51,606 bases of DNA from Methanobacterium sp. UBA176 (GTDB lineage Archaea; Methanobacteriota; Methanobacteria; Methanobacteriales; Methanobacteriaceae): NCBI GenBank assembly GCA_002505765.1, contig DAVZ01000046.1, forward strand, positions 1-51,606, written 5' to 3'. The notes beneath the pieces are model-generated. The model did not search any database and was not told the origin of the DNA. It saw only the letters and a program-made list of their open reading frames with translations. The stretch's first letter is position 1. Each line of letters begins with the position of its first letter. This document shows, in pieces, positions 25,022 to 34,745 of this stretch. The position numbers were made by a program, and so were the translations under genes.

Positions 25022-26092
25022 TTATATTTTTTGGAGAATTTCAATTATTCTTTTTGATATGCATTCTTCAATAGGAATTCTGATTACTTTCATTTTTTTT
25101 AATTGCTTTTCATCATTCAATAAATCTTTTACATTACTAACAATCTTTTCATAACTATTTCCAATAATTAGATTTTTTCCAAGATTGACAAGGTACATCC
25201 ATTCAGTATTTTCTCTTAGAATTAGACAAGGAACATTTAAAACTGCTGCCTCTTCTTGTAAACCTCCAGAATCGGTCATAACAAATTTTGAATTTGCAAC
25301 AAGACCTATGAATTCTTTATAACCCATAGGATCTGTTACTAGTACATTATTATTTACTTTAATATTATTAGATTGCATAATTTTTTTGGTTCTAAGATGC
25401 ACGGGAAAAACAACTTTTATATCATTAGAAATTGAATTGATAGCTTTTATTATTTCTTTTAGCTTTATATATTCTGTATTTTCCTGCCTATGTAGTGTAA
25501 GTACTATATAATTCTTTCTTTTTAAATTTAATGTATCTAATTTTGCCGAATCGAATAAATTAGCCATTCTAACGCATGCATCTACAGATGTATTGCCAAC
25601 AAGATGAATGATTCCATCAGGAATTCCTTCATGATTCAAATTATTAATAGCATTCTCATCAGGCGCAAAAAGAATATCAGAACAGTGATCAATAACTATG
25701 CGATTAATTTCTTCGGGCATTCTTTTGTCGAATGATCTACATCCTGCTTCGACATGCGCTACTTTTATATTAAGTTTTGAGGCTACAATTGTTCCTGCTA
25801 GGCTAGTATTTGTATCACCCTGGACTATTACTAAATTGGGAGTTTCTTTTAATAGAACTTTTTCAATTTCAATCATAATCTTCCCTGTTTGTTCTGCATG
25901 CGTTCCAGATCCTACATTTAATGAATAATCACAATCGCGCAAGCCTAATTCTTCAAAAAAGATTTTATCCATATTATAAGAATAATGCTGTCCAGTATGA
26001 ATTAGGATATGATCAAATTCTTTGTCAAGTAATGGAATAATCGGTGAAAGTTTAATTATTTCAGGTCTTGTTCCAAGTACAGTTACAATTTT
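25022..26092 (-). CDS. wecB: UDP-N-acetylglucosamine 2-epimerase (non-hydrolysing)
   Basis: From the ATG at 26092 the protein is 356 aa and opens MKIVTVLGTRPEIIKLSP, the family start. Other marks are HTGQHYSYNMD, QGDTNTSLAG, HVEAGCRSFDKRMPEEINR, LTLHRQENT and DSGGLQEEA. It interconverts UDP-GlcNAc and UDP-ManNAc, the route to ManNAcA-type sugars found in methanogen N-glycans and wall polymers. The ORF extends to 26134 but would then cross the divergent GT2 promoter. No Shine-Dalgarno precedes 26092, so the transcript may be leaderless. Confidence 0.93.
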   Translation of the reverse strand, partial: KIVTVLGTRPEIIKLSPIIPLLDKEFDHILIHTGQHYSYNMDKIFFEELGLRDCDYSLNVGSGTHAEQTGKIMIEIEKVLLKETPNLVIVQGDTNTSLAGTIVASKLNIKVAHVEAGCRSFDKRMPEEINRIVIDHCSDILFAPDENAINNLNHEGIPDGIIHLVGNTSVDACVRMANLFDSAKLDTLNLKRKNYIVLTLHRQENTEYIKLKEIIKAINSISNDIKVVFPVHLRTKKIMQSNNIKVNNNVLVTDPMGYKEFIGLVANSKFVMTDSGGLQEEAAVLNVPCLILRENTEWMYLVNLGKNLIIGNSYEKIVSNVKDLLNDEKQLKKMKVIRIPIEECISKRIIEILQKI

Positions 26093-26143
26093 CATGTAAA
26101 TTAATTGGAAAAAAATATAAATAAGCCTTTCCACACCATTATC
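26093..26143. promoter_or_regulatory. Compact divergent promoter between wecB and the GT2 gene
   Basis: Only 51 bp separate the chosen starts of the two divergent genes. The gap holds an A/T-rich TATA-like tract (AAATATAAATA, about 26113-26124). Neither gene has a Shine-Dalgarno, which suits leaderless transcripts from a shared promoter region. Confidence 0.4.
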
Positions 26144-27109
26144 ATGAAAATTTCAGTTATTATCCCAATGTACAACGAGGAAGAAAATGCGTTGAATACA
26201 TTAACCAAAGTGAACGAAATTTTGGAAAAATACGATGATTATGAAATTATAGTTGTTGATGATGGCAGCGCAGACAACACATTTAAAATAATCAATGAAA
26301 TGGCGTCTAAAAAGGATAAAATAAAAATTTTAAAGCATTCATCAAATATGGGGATGGGTAGAGCATTAAGAACAGGGTTTGAAAATTCTAATGGCGATAT
26401 AATTATTACAATTGATGCAGACTTAAGTTATAAGCCCTATCATATTCTTAAACTAATTGAAGAATTTGAAAAGGATGAAACAATCGATATCGTAGTTGGA
26501 TCTCCATATATGGAAGGTGGAAGCGTTAAAAATGTCCCTTTTGTAAGGTTATTTATCAGTAGAGCTGCAAATAAGTTTGTAGGATTTTCAATGATAGATA
26601 ATCTTAGTACAGTTACGAGCGTTTTACGTGGATACAAGAGAGAAGTAATAGATTCACTTGAACTTGAATCAAATGGAACTGATATCAACCTTGAAATTCT
26701 TTCAAAGGCAAGTGCAACAAGATTTAAAATTAAAGAAACTCCTGCATTATTGGAAGGTAGAAAATTAGGTCAATCGAAACTAAAATTCAGAGCTAAAACT
26801 ATTTCACATGTATTATTTTCATTTTATGAAAAGCCTATGATGTTATTTGGCGCTATTGGAATATTTTTGTTCCTTATTGGTGCAATAAGTGCAATATATT
26901 TATTTTATCAATATTTAACTGGTGTTTTGGACCCTACACGTCCGTTAATGTTATTTATGGTATTGATGATTGTATCAGGCATACAAATACTTATTTTTGG
27001 TTTTGTTGCAACTCAAATAAGTCTTCTTAAAAGGGAAATATACATAGTTCAGAAGGAAAACAGGTTAATTAAAAAAAACTTTGAAAATATTAAAAAAGAA
27101 AAATTATAA
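26144..27109 (+). CDS. Family 2 glycosyltransferase with C-terminal membrane helices (DPM1/GtrB-like)
   Basis: From ATG 26144 the protein is 321 aa. The GT-A domain opens KISVIIPMYNEEENALNTL and contains IIVVDDGSADNT and the ITIDADLSY metal-binding DxD-type motif, as in dolichyl-phosphate mannose/glucose synthases. Two membrane helices follow (MMLFGAIGIFLFLIGAIS and MLFMVLMIVSGIQILIFGF). Such enzymes charge a polyprenyl phosphate with a sugar, which would feed the GT39-like transferases nearby. The ORF could begin at 26105 but Met14 begins the conserved domain. The 3' end overlaps the convergent GT4 gene by 6 bp. Confidence 0.9.
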   Translation: MKISVIIPMYNEEENALNTLTKVNEILEKYDDYEIIVVDDGSADNTFKIINEMASKKDKIKILKHSSNMGMGRALRTGFENSNGDIIITIDADLSYKPYHILKLIEEFEKDETIDIVVGSPYMEGGSVKNVPFVRLFISRAANKFVGFSMIDNLSTVTSVLRGYKREVIDSLELESNGTDINLEILSKASATRFKIKETPALLEGRKLGQSKLKFRAKTISHVLFSFYEKPMMLFGAIGIFLFLIGAISAIYLFYQYLTGVLDPTRPLMLFMVLMIVSGIQILIFGFVATQISLLKREIYIVQKENRLIKKNFENIKKEKL

Positions 27110-28261
27110 AGCTTTTTTATATAATTCTATAAGTTTTTCTACTTTTTTATCAATGTTGAATTTTTCATCAATTGTTTTAAGAGATTCAGTACTAAATTTA
27201 TCCCTTAAATCTTTATCCTTTATTAGAATCTCTAATTTCCGAGATAGAACGTACTTATTATTAGGCACTAAAAATCCATTTATTCCATCATTTATAATCT
27301 CTGTATTGCTAACAACTACAGGAACTCCACAAGCCATGGCTTCGATTACCACAACTGGAACTCCTTTAACATGGGATGGAAGAACAAAAATATCGGCAGA
27401 TTGGTAATATTTATTGATTATATCAGGGGATATATCCCCAGTAAATATTACTACATCCTCAAGATCTGATTTTGAAATCCTTTGTTTAAGTTCTTCTTCT
27501 TTTGGACCTTCTCCAACCATTATTAATTTAATATTGTAGTTGTTTTTACATAAATCAAGGAATGCATCAATTGTTTCATATATTCCTTTAAAATCATCTA
27601 AATATCCAACAAATAATATTAATATTTCATCTTCACGTATTCCATATTCATTTCGGACTGATCTATCTTTTGAAGGTCTGAATTTTTCTCTATCCACTGC
27701 ATTTATTAAATGAACTATTTTATCCTTTTTAACACCTAAAATTTCCATTGAATTCACTAAATCTTTGCTAACAGCTAATGATTTAAAGGATGCGTTGAAG
27801 GAGAATATCATAATGCGTCTGAATAATGAATACTGCTGGAAATTATAGACATCCATTCCATGTGCAGTTGTAAAAAGGGGAATACCCATTAATTTTGATA
27901 CAACTGCAGCTATAAATCCAGTAGGAATGACAGAATGAGCATGCATTAACTGGATATTGTGTTTTCGATTTATTTTAAATAACTTGTAGAACATGGAGAT
28001 AAAATAAGTTATAAGTCTAATATTATCTTTCAAGCCTTTGAAATACACAAGAGCTTTAAATGGCTTTGGTTCCAACCATTTAAACCTGTGGACATATATT
28101 TTGTCTATAATTTCCTCGTAAACAGCTCCCTCATTATGAGGTGTTACTACATGGACTTCAAATCCCTTCTGTGCCAATTTTTTAGCTTCATTGAACACAA
28201 AAGGTCCATAATAGTCTCCTTTGAATTTAGGAAACATTGTTGGAACAATGCAAATTCTCAA
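27104..28261 (-). CDS. Family 4 glycosyltransferase (GT-B)
   Basis: The 385-aa protein opens MRICIVPTMFPKFKGDYYGPFVFNEA-style, the N-terminal acceptor domain. It has the GT4 donor domain marks LFVGYLDDFKGI, KLIMVGEGPKEEELK, IFVLPSHVKGVPVVVIEAMACGVPVV with the conserved E-x7-E pattern. It probably adds a sugar on the cytoplasmic side during assembly of the lipid-linked glycan. The start is TTG at 28261, preceded by GAGAGGAT. It follows the flippase-like gene by 23 bp and is probably in the same operon. Confidence 0.9.
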   Translation of the reverse strand: MRICIVPTMFPKFKGDYYGPFVFNEAKKLAQKGFEVHVVTPHNEGAVYEEIIDKIYVHRFKWLEPKPFKALVYFKGLKDNIRLITYFISMFYKLFKINRKHNIQLMHAHSVIPTGFIAAVVSKLMGIPLFTTAHGMDVYNFQQYSLFRRIMIFSFNASFKSLAVSKDLVNSMEILGVKKDKIVHLINAVDREKFRPSKDRSVRNEYGIREDEILILFVGYLDDFKGIYETIDAFLDLCKNNYNIKLIMVGEGPKEEELKQRISKSDLEDVVIFTGDISPDIINKYYQSADIFVLPSHVKGVPVVVIEAMACGVPVVVSNTEIINDGINGFLVPNNKYVLSRKLEILIKDKDLRDKFSTESLKTIDEKFNIDKKVEKLIELYKKAL

Positions 28262-28284
28262 GATAATCCTCTCTATTACAATGT

Positions 28285-29193
28285 TTATTTTCTCATAATT
28301 ATTAAATAACCCAAGAATCCTGGAATTAATCCATTTACAATTTGTGAAATTAATGAAATTGTTAAAGCCAATGTAGTTGATATATTAATTAAACTAAATA
28401 AATACATAGTTATAGCTTCTCCAGAACCTAATCCATTAAATGTTAATGGAAACAACATTGCAAGATTCATTAAAGGAGAAACTGCTAAAACATAGTAAAA
28501 AGATAATTGTGCTGAAAAAGACAGACATATCAAATAAAACTGGAAATATAAAACAAGAGATGCTATAATAGATATTATAAATGTTTTAAGCTTAATTTTG
28601 ATGGAAAGATCAAATGAAGAAGCTAATTTTCCTTTATCCAGTTTAATTTTAAGTAGCTTTAATAAAACTTGATTTATAATGCCCCAAGGCATAATTTTGG
28701 AATAGAGAAATATCAGGAGAAATAATAGGGCTATTATAGTTGAAAAAATGGACAAATAATAAAACTCCATGAAAACGGCTGCTATACTACCAATAAAAAA
28801 AATAGAAAATAGTGCCATAAATTTATCAAATATATTTGCTGAGAGCATTTCTTCTTTTATACCATGCCATTTGTATCCATAATAAGATTTTGCAATGTCC
28901 CCTGAGCTTGCAGGTAAAAAAATGTTTAGTGCCATTCCTGCTAAATTTAAGTAACAAGAATCTTTAATTGAAATCAGTTTTTTATCTCTATTCAAAATTA
29001 TTGTCAATCTAAAAGCCCTTAAAAGAATATTAATTGGAATTAATAATAAAACAAGTAAGAATATACTGTTAATATCTTTTAAACTAGTTAAAAGTAAATT
29101 TAAATTTATAAATTTAAATAAAAAAAGTAGAATTAATATAGATACCAAAATTTTAATTGCATTTTGATTTTTTAAAAGAGATTTTAATTTCAT
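28285..29193 (-). CDS. Lysylphosphatidylglycerol synthase TM region / UPF0104 family membrane protein
   Basis: The 302-aa protein has about seven to eight hydrophobic segments and the family segment CYLNLAGMALNIFLPASSGDIAKSYYGYK, which marks the flippase-like domain shared by UPF0104, MprF N termini and archaeal AglD-associated proteins. It may move a lipid-linked intermediate across the membrane. Its ATG overlaps the stop of the upstream yjjX gene (TAATG), so the two are coupled. The GT4 gene follows. Confidence 0.85.
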   Translation of the reverse strand: MKLKSLLKNQNAIKILVSILILLFLFKFINLNLLLTSLKDINSIFLLVLLLIPINILLRAFRLTIILNRDKKLISIKDSCYLNLAGMALNIFLPASSGDIAKSYYGYKWHGIKEEMLSANIFDKFMALFSIFFIGSIAAVFMEFYYLSIFSTIIALLFLLIFLYSKIMPWGIINQVLLKLLKIKLDKGKLASSFDLSIKIKLKTFIISIIASLVLYFQFYLICLSFSAQLSFYYVLAVSPLMNLAMLFPLTFNGLGSGEAITMYLFSLINISTTLALTISLISQIVNGLIPGFLGYLIIMRK

Positions 29194-29729
29194 TATAATA
29201 ATTCCTTAAAGTAAACCTCTTCATTCATCCGCGGAATCATAGCCGTTAAAACACACTGCTCAGTATTTTCAGCTCTATCTAACAATCCTTTTGAAAGAAA
29301 ACTAACAGCACCTTTTTTCTGGCCTAAATTATCCACGCCAGTCACCTTATCCATCACATCTCCAACTTCTTTCCCTTTTAGAACCTCTTCAACGACTTCT
29401 GGAGGATATTCGAACCCTGCACTTACTCCCAGGGTTATTTTCTCTCCGTCGTAAATAGCACACCACTGTAAATCAATATATCCAGTTATTGAACCTGGAG
29501 TTTCCATTAAACCTGATTCTATGCCTACGCTCAGGTCAAATTCATAAGAATATGCATTTTTTGCCCGGTTTATTGCTCCTTTGATGGTTTCATGTATTCC
29601 AAAGGGCTGATCTGGCACTTCTGAATCCACATCCAATCCTACCACTTCCACATTTCCATAAATTTTCTCTAAAACGCTTTCAGTGGCTTTAATCTTTACA
29701 GGATTTTCAGATCCAACTGCAACTAACAT
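29193..29729 (-). CDS. yjjX: Inosine/xanthosine triphosphatase (YjjX/DUF84)
   Basis: The 178-aa protein begins VAVGSENPVKIKA and has NRAKNAY, DLSVGIESGL and AVSFLSKGLLDR, the pattern of the DUF84 house-cleaning NTPases that hydrolyse ITP and XTP to diphosphates and so keep damaged purines out of nucleic acids. Length is normal. AAGGTGA precedes the ATG. It is the first gene of an operon with a membrane flippase-like protein and a GT4, a link that seems incidental to its function. Confidence 0.92.
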   Translation of the reverse strand: MLVAVGSENPVKIKATESVLEKIYGNVEVVGLDVDSEVPDQPFGIHETIKGAINRAKNAYSYEFDLSVGIESGLMETPGSITGYIDLQWCAIYDGEKITLGVSAGFEYPPEVVEEVLKGKEVGDVMDKVTGVDNLGQKKGAVSFLSKGLLDRAENTEQCVLTAMIPRMNEEVYFKELL

Positions 29730-29860
29730 AAATTCACCTTAAATCATAAATTTATACGTATATTATTGTTTTTATTATTTATATTAACTAAAAAGGATTA
29801 TTAGTTAAAAAACAATATTTAATTTTCACTGTAAGTTAATATATGTTTTATGTGATGTAA

Positions 29861-31452
29861 ATGAGGGATTATATATACAAAAACTGGCCTCTGATTGTAT
29901 CATTAATTTTGGATTTCTAATATCCGTTTTATTAATCCAGTCTCTTAATCAGAATCAAGGACATTTAATCTACACTTTGGATGATGCATATATACACATG
30001 GCAATTGCAAAAAATTTTGCTCAAGAAGGAGTTTGGGGAATAACAAAATATGGATTTACTTCCACATCTTCCTCATTACTCTGGACACTTTTAATATCCT
30101 TTACTTATTTCATTTTTGGAGTTAATGAGCTAGTTCCCTTTATATTGAACTTTATATTTGCAATGGGTGTATTATCAATTGTTTATTATATCCTTTGTGA
30201 ATTTAAAATATCTAAATTATATACGTTAATAATCTTATTATTGGTAATGTTTTTGACACCATTACCAGCCCTTGTTTTTACAGGTATGGAACATATTCTA
30301 CATATTTTTCTTGTAATTTTATTTATTTATCTATCTGTATTAACCATTTTGTATAATAAAAATAGTATTTTCAAATATTTACTAATATTGGCCTTTTTAT
30401 TAGTGATGGTTCGATATGAGAGCTTTTTTTTTAATTATTATTGTTTCAGTTTTATTTATTTTAGAAAATAAATATAAATATTCAATATTATTAATTGCAG
30501 CTTCTTTTGTTCCTTTAGGGATTTATGGGCTTATTTCAATATTTAATGGCTGGTATTTTTTACCCAATTCTCTTGTTCTAAAATCAGTGTTAACTGGTAA
30601 TGAACCTTTTCTTTCTGAAAAATATATTTTTAATATTTTTAATCACTTTGTAAACCAATTATTGGTCAGTAAACTATTAATTCTAATTTCTTTAAGTTTC
30701 TCTTTCCTTGTTTTTAATTTAATTAATAGGAAATTTAAGGATTTATGTTCAATAATGCTTTTTATTTTTATTTCAATGGCTTTATTTCATCTATTATTTG
30801 CAAATATAGGCTGGTTTTATCGTTATGAAGCATATTTAGTATTTATGGGTGTACTCGTTAATTCATTGGTATTATATCAATTTTTCCAGAAATATAAAAT
30901 TAGTTTTGATAGGAATAATATTTTTAAATATTTGGTATTTTTATTACTATTAAGCTTGATTATTATCCCATTGGCACATAGGGGATATGATTCATTTGAT
31001 GATACGCCTATAGCTACACATAATATTTACGAACAGCAATATCAGATGGGTTTGTTCGTAAAAAGATTTTACCATAATGAATCAATAGTTTTAAATGATA
31101 TTGGTCAGTTAATTATCTGGCAGAAATTAAATGTACAGATATTTTTGGATTGGCTAATATAGATGTTGCAAAGGCTAAAAAAGGAGGATATTATACATCA
31201 CAAGAGCTATCAAACATAGTAGAAAGAAACAATGTTAGAGTGATAATCATTTATGAGAAATGGTTTGAAAATAATATTCCTCCTGACTGGATTAAGGTGA
31301 GTGATTGGGAAATACAGAATAATATAGTATGTGGAGATAGCAAAGTTTCTTTTTATGTAACAGACTCAAAAGAGAAGGAAAATTTAATAAAAAATATAAA
31401 AATCTTTTGTTCTAATCTTCCAAGCGATATTAAGGTTAAAATATATCATTGA
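29861..31452 (+). pseudogene. GT39-like membrane glycosyltransferase broken by three single-base indels
   Basis: The sequence reads as one protein when three shifts are allowed. ATG 29861 gives MRDYIYKNWPLIVSLIL, then TAA at 29918; the next frame continues GFLISVLLIQ into HLIYTLDDAYIHMAIAKNFA, a GT39-type acidic motif. A second shift lies in a run of nine T at 30424-30432, and a third near the T5 run at 31142-31146, after which DIFGLANIDVAKAKKGG resumes. Net length 1592 is one base short of 531 codons. Hydrophobic helices fill most of the product. It is a decayed, phase-variable or mis-sequenced gene, and the third GT39-like member of the locus. Confidence 0.8.
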
Positions 31453-31494
31453 AATATATGATTTCGAATCAAGAATTATACCTTATAAAATAAT

Positions 31495-31944
31495 TTAAAC
31501 AACTTTGCCATCCCTATCGATCTCACCATCCCTTATCCGGCTTGAAGAAACTGGTTTGCCATCATCAGCAAGCACCCAGTCGATAGTAAAAATTTCAAGG
31601 GGTTTCATTCCCTTATTTTCTCTTATTTCATTTATTTTCTCTGCTGTGGGTTTTGTTTCACTGCTAACCACTATGGCATCAATTTCAGGGTCGTAAATTG
31701 TCGGTCCGTAGGGTTCTTCCAATCTTTTGACGATGTAATTGGATTCAAACCTTTTAAGGAATTCTTCCAGTTCTGACATTCTCTTTGAACAGGGGTCTAT
31801 TTTACCCTTTTCTCCTCCAAATTCATCAGATGTAACTCCAATGAGTACATTATGGCCTATTTTGAATGCTTCATTGAGCAATTTCTCATGGCCCTTGTGA
31901 AAATGGTCAAATGTGCCTCCAACGGCTACTTTATTATATTTCAT
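31495..31944 (-). CDS. coaD: Phosphopantetheine adenylyltransferase (archaeal type)
   Basis: The 149-aa protein has the nucleotidyltransferase motif VGGTFDHFHKGHEKLL (TxxHxGH-like, residues 8-23) and the C-terminal SSSRIRDGEID counterpart of the ISSTxxR motif. It adenylates 4'-phosphopantetheine to dephospho-CoA in coenzyme A synthesis. The length and the VSSETKPTAEKINEIR segment fit the archaeal/eukaryotic form. It is monocistronic in appearance, with a weak AAGGT upstream of the ATG. Confidence 0.95.
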   Translation of the reverse strand: MKYNKVAVGGTFDHFHKGHEKLLNEAFKIGHNVLIGVTSDEFGGEKGKIDPCSKRMSELEEFLKRFESNYIVKRLEEPYGPTIYDPEIDAIVVSSETKPTAEKINEIRENKGMKPLEIFTIDWVLADDGKPVSSSRIRDGEIDRDGKVV

Positions 31945-32162
31945 TCAATTAAACCTTTTTTTATTAATTATGAACAGTTTAGCATGATTTATATAATAAT
32001 TACTGTTTGAAAAAGATAAGACTAATGCTATTATGATTTATAGTTTTAATTTTTTTGTCTTGGTCTTTCAAGTAGATTTAAAGAATTAATTAATGATTAT
32101 TATGCAATATTGTAGTCATAAATGGGTTATAAAATTCGATATTGAATATATAAAATAAGACT

Positions 32163-32588
32163 TTAAACTGTAATCTCTATTTTATCATAGCTTATTACTG
32201 GAATTTTCTTATTTTTAGGGCCATCTTTAAACTCAATAAGTCCCTCTTTCTCTAATTGCTTAACTTTAGGATGTACAGTACTTATATCTTTATGAATTAG
32301 CCTGGCAAGCTCCCTTATAGATTGAGGTTTTTCATTTTTAATGAAATTGAGCAATTCCATTTCCAGTTTACCCAAAGTTAATTTGTCTGTAATTACTGTT
32401 TTACCATCCTCTATTACCTCATCTGGATGATCTAAATAATATTTCCAGTCATCAAGGTCCATGTATATTTTCATGTTTTCAGGGTTTCTTTCGTGGAGCT
32501 TTTGGAGTCTATTAAGTGATCCATAAGTCTTTTCAAATTCCTGGATTAATTCACTCCCTTTTATATTTCTTATTAATGTAATTCTCAT
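32163..32588 (-). CDS. Winged-helix antitoxin-type regulator (HVO_A0114/TumA-like)
   Basis: The 141-aa protein has an N-terminal dimerisation-type region and a winged helix at about 70-135 (LGKLEMELLNFIKNEKP, SIRELARLIHKDISTVHPKVKQLEKEGLI). The architecture is that of the HVO_A0114 family paired with TumE-type toxins. Its ATG overlaps the toxin stop (ATGA, 4 bp), so translation is coupled. It probably binds and neutralises the toxin and represses the shared promoter. Confidence 0.82.
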   Translation of the reverse strand: MRITLIRNIKGSELIQEFEKTYGSLNRLQKLHERNPENMKIYMDLDDWKYYLDHPDEVIEDGKTVITDKLTLGKLEMELLNFIKNEKPQSIRELARLIHKDISTVHPKVKQLEKEGLIEFKDGPKNKKIPVISYDKIEITV

Positions 32589-32854
32589 TTTTTAAGCTCC
32601 AGTATTAATTTTTCTTTATTTAATTTCCTGTTTCTTTCAATATGATCAATTACAATGTTAATGACAGTATCAAAAGAATCATATTTAATTGGTTCATGGT
32701 TTCCCTTTTCTGTAAGGTGTAAATGCGGGAATCCATGAAAATTATCGATTCTTACATTGTCTGGCATTATAACTATTGCCCAACCTCTTTTACTACGTCG
32801 ACGATATATCATTTTATCATGCAGACGTAGTTGCTCTGAGGATTGATCTTTCAT
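32585..32854 (-). CDS. TumE-like toxin (DUF6516 family)
   Basis: The 89-aa protein has the RRRSKRGW basic patch and the NVRIDNFHGFPHLHL segment with paired histidines, followed by a helical tail (FDTVINIVIDHIERNRKLNKEKL), as in TumE/DUF6516 proteins of type II toxin-antitoxin modules. It precedes and overlaps the winged-helix partner. TumE toxins have been described as RNA-cleaving; the target here is unknown. A TATA box and a palindrome sit immediately upstream. Confidence 0.78.
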   Translation of the reverse strand: MKDQSSEQLRLHDKMIYRRRSKRGWAIVIMPDNVRIDNFHGFPHLHLTEKGNHEPIKYDSFDTVINIVIDHIERNRKLNKEKLILELKK

Positions 32855-32867
32855 ATGTTGTTATGTT

Positions 32868-32886
32868 AAACATGTTTTATATAAAT
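32868..32886 (-). promoter_or_regulatory. Toxin-antitoxin promoter with palindromic operator AAACATGTTT
   Basis: On the minus strand a TATA-like TTTATATAAA leads directly into the perfect palindrome AAACATGTTT (32868-32877), about 14 nt before the toxin ATG. Placement between TATA box and start is what an autorepressed leaderless transcript would need. Confidence 0.5.
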
Positions 32887-33173
32887 TTGTTGATTTATTT
32901 ACAACACACATAAATTTTAGCAATTCAAGCAATCACTTGATTGAACTTAATTGGTTGAATAATGGCATCTGCAGAGAATTGGTTATTTTTACAACTAATG
33001 GTTAATTATTCTCTACTTTGTAACTATTGTAAATAAAAATAGGATAGATCATTTTGAAGCAGTTAAATTTGCAAAGATTTACAATCTTATTCATTTAAAA
33101 GTAATGAAAAATATAAGAAGGACATAACCAATTAAAAATTACACCAAAATTTTATTAAATTTTAAATTAAATA
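32887..33173. other. Intergenic region between toxin-antitoxin and radical SAM genes
   Basis: No ORF or RNA is recognised in this AT-rich stretch between the divergent genes. The radical SAM gene has no Shine-Dalgarno at its ATG, so its promoter probably lies in the last 50 bases. Confidence 0.35.
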
Positions 33174-34745
33174 ATGATTATGCTTGTTGAGCAAAATGTG
33201 GTGATAAAAGATCCAAGAAAAGTGGATTTGAGGTTTGCATCATGCTATCCCAATCTCTACAAGGCAGCAATGTCTTCTCTTGGGTTTCATATTATATATG
33301 ATTTCCTTAATTCCAGAGAGGACGTATACTGCGAGCGGGTTGTTTATCCTTATTTTGAAAGCCTGGAATCAAACAGCAAGCTCTCTGATTTCGATATCGT
33401 GGGGTTTTCGCTTCAATACGAACAGGATTATTTCAACGTTCTTAGAATGCTGGATAAATCTAATATTGAAGTTTTAAAAGAAAATAGAACTTATGATGAT
33501 CCTTTTATCATTGCAGGGGGTCCTTCTGCAAGTTCCAATCCGCTGCCCATGAGCAAATTCATTGATCTTTTTATAATTGGAGAGGCGGAGGCGATCCTTG
33601 ATGAAGTCATTGACACCTATTTGGATTTAGATGACCCTAAAAAAGAAATTGATGCATTTTTAGATATAAAAGGAGTCTACATCCCTGATAATCCTGCTAA
33701 AATAGCCATAGTTAAAGATATGGACGATGCATGTCATCCGGTAAGGCAGGTCGTTCCAAAAACTGATAATAAGAGATTTATCCCGGCTTTTGGAGAAGCA
33801 TTTCTTCTTGGAGTATCCAGAGGATGTACAAGGGGATGCCGTTTTTGCATGGCGGGGTGTATCTACCGCCCTCGCCGAGAAACATCTTTAAATAAGCTCT
33901 TTAAGGTTGCTGAGAAGGGTAGAAACGCCACGGGCCTTAATAAAATAGCACTAATAGGTGCAGATGTCTCTGGTTATTCAAAAATGGAAGAATTATGCGA
34001 AGGTCTCCTTAAGAGGGGTTTTATGGTTACAACTCCATCAATGAGAATAGAGTCAATAACAGAGAATTTATTAGATATACTTCAAAAAAGTGGTCTAAAA
34101 ACCATAACCATTGCTCCTGAATCAACCTGGAACCTGAGGAATGTATTGAATAAACCTATAAATGACGAAGAGATTTTAAATGTTATGGAAATGGCATTTA
34201 GAAGGAACATGAATGTTAAACTTTATTTTATGGTTGGTTTGCCAGCAGAGGCCATGGAAGACCTTCAAGAAACAGTAAAATACATAAAAAATCTGAATAA
34301 AATGGGGAAAAGGTTAAATGCAGTGAGAATAAGTATAAATCCATTCATTCCAAAGCCACATACTCCATTTCAATGGGAGAATTTCAATTTTGCTGATTTA
34401 GAGGCTAAATACAAATATTTAAATAAAAACCTAAAAAATATTCCTTTAAAGGTTGAGGATCTTGAAAGGGCTTTCATACAGCATATATTATCTGTTGGAG
34501 GTGCTGATATTGGGGATATGATACATAAAACCTATAAAAAGAAACTCAAAATTAAAGATTGGCAAGAAATTAATTTAAAATTGGATATAGATTCTGAGGT
34601 TCCATGGAAGAACATAGATACTGGTATAAGCAACGATTTCCTGAAAAATGAATATAAAAAAGCGTTAAAAGGAGATATAACTCCATGGTGCGAAATATTT
34701 GGCTGTTATAAGTGTGGAGCTTGTTTAAAAAATGAGATCAATTGA
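33174..34745 (+). CDS. B12-binding-type radical SAM protein
   Basis: The 523-aa protein has an N-terminal Rossmann-like region (LRFASCYPNLYKAAMSSLG, IVGFSLQYEQDYFNVL, IAGGPSASSNPLPM, IGEAEAI) typical of cobalamin-binding-type domains. The radical SAM cluster is CTRGCRFCMAGC from residue 218 (CxxxCxxC), with later SMRIESI, TIAPESTWNLR and FMVGLPAEAMEDL. A final CYKCGACL could bind metal. The reaction is unknown; relatives are widespread in methanogens. The conserved His of B12-binding is not obvious. No ribosome site is seen and Met3 is an alternative start. Confidence 0.88.
   Translation: MIMLVEQNVVIKDPRKVDLRFASCYPNLYKAAMSSLGFHIIYDFLNSREDVYCERVVYPYFESLESNSKLSDFDIVGFSLQYEQDYFNVLRMLDKSNIEVLKENRTYDDPFIIAGGPSASSNPLPMSKFIDLFIIGEAEAILDEVIDTYLDLDDPKKEIDAFLDIKGVYIPDNPAKIAIVKDMDDACHPVRQVVPKTDNKRFIPAFGEAFLLGVSRGCTRGCRFCMAGCIYRPRRETSLNKLFKVAEKGRNATGLNKIALIGADVSGYSKMEELCEGLLKRGFMVTTPSMRIESITENLLDILQKSGLKTITIAPESTWNLRNVLNKPINDEEILNVMEMAFRRNMNVKLYFMVGLPAEAMEDLQETVKYIKNLNKMGKRLNAVRISINPFIPKPHTPFQWENFNFADLEAKYKYLNKNLKNIPLKVEDLERAFIQHILSVGGADIGDMIHKTYKKKLKIKDWQEINLKLDIDSEVPWKNIDTGISNDFLKNEYKKALKGDITPWCEIFGCYKCGACLKNEIN

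Noticed and set aside
26093..26143. Longer N termini for wecB and the GT2 gene, which would overlap head to head
   Set aside because: Both conserved domains begin exactly at the internal Met codons, and the added residues look like promoter sequence.
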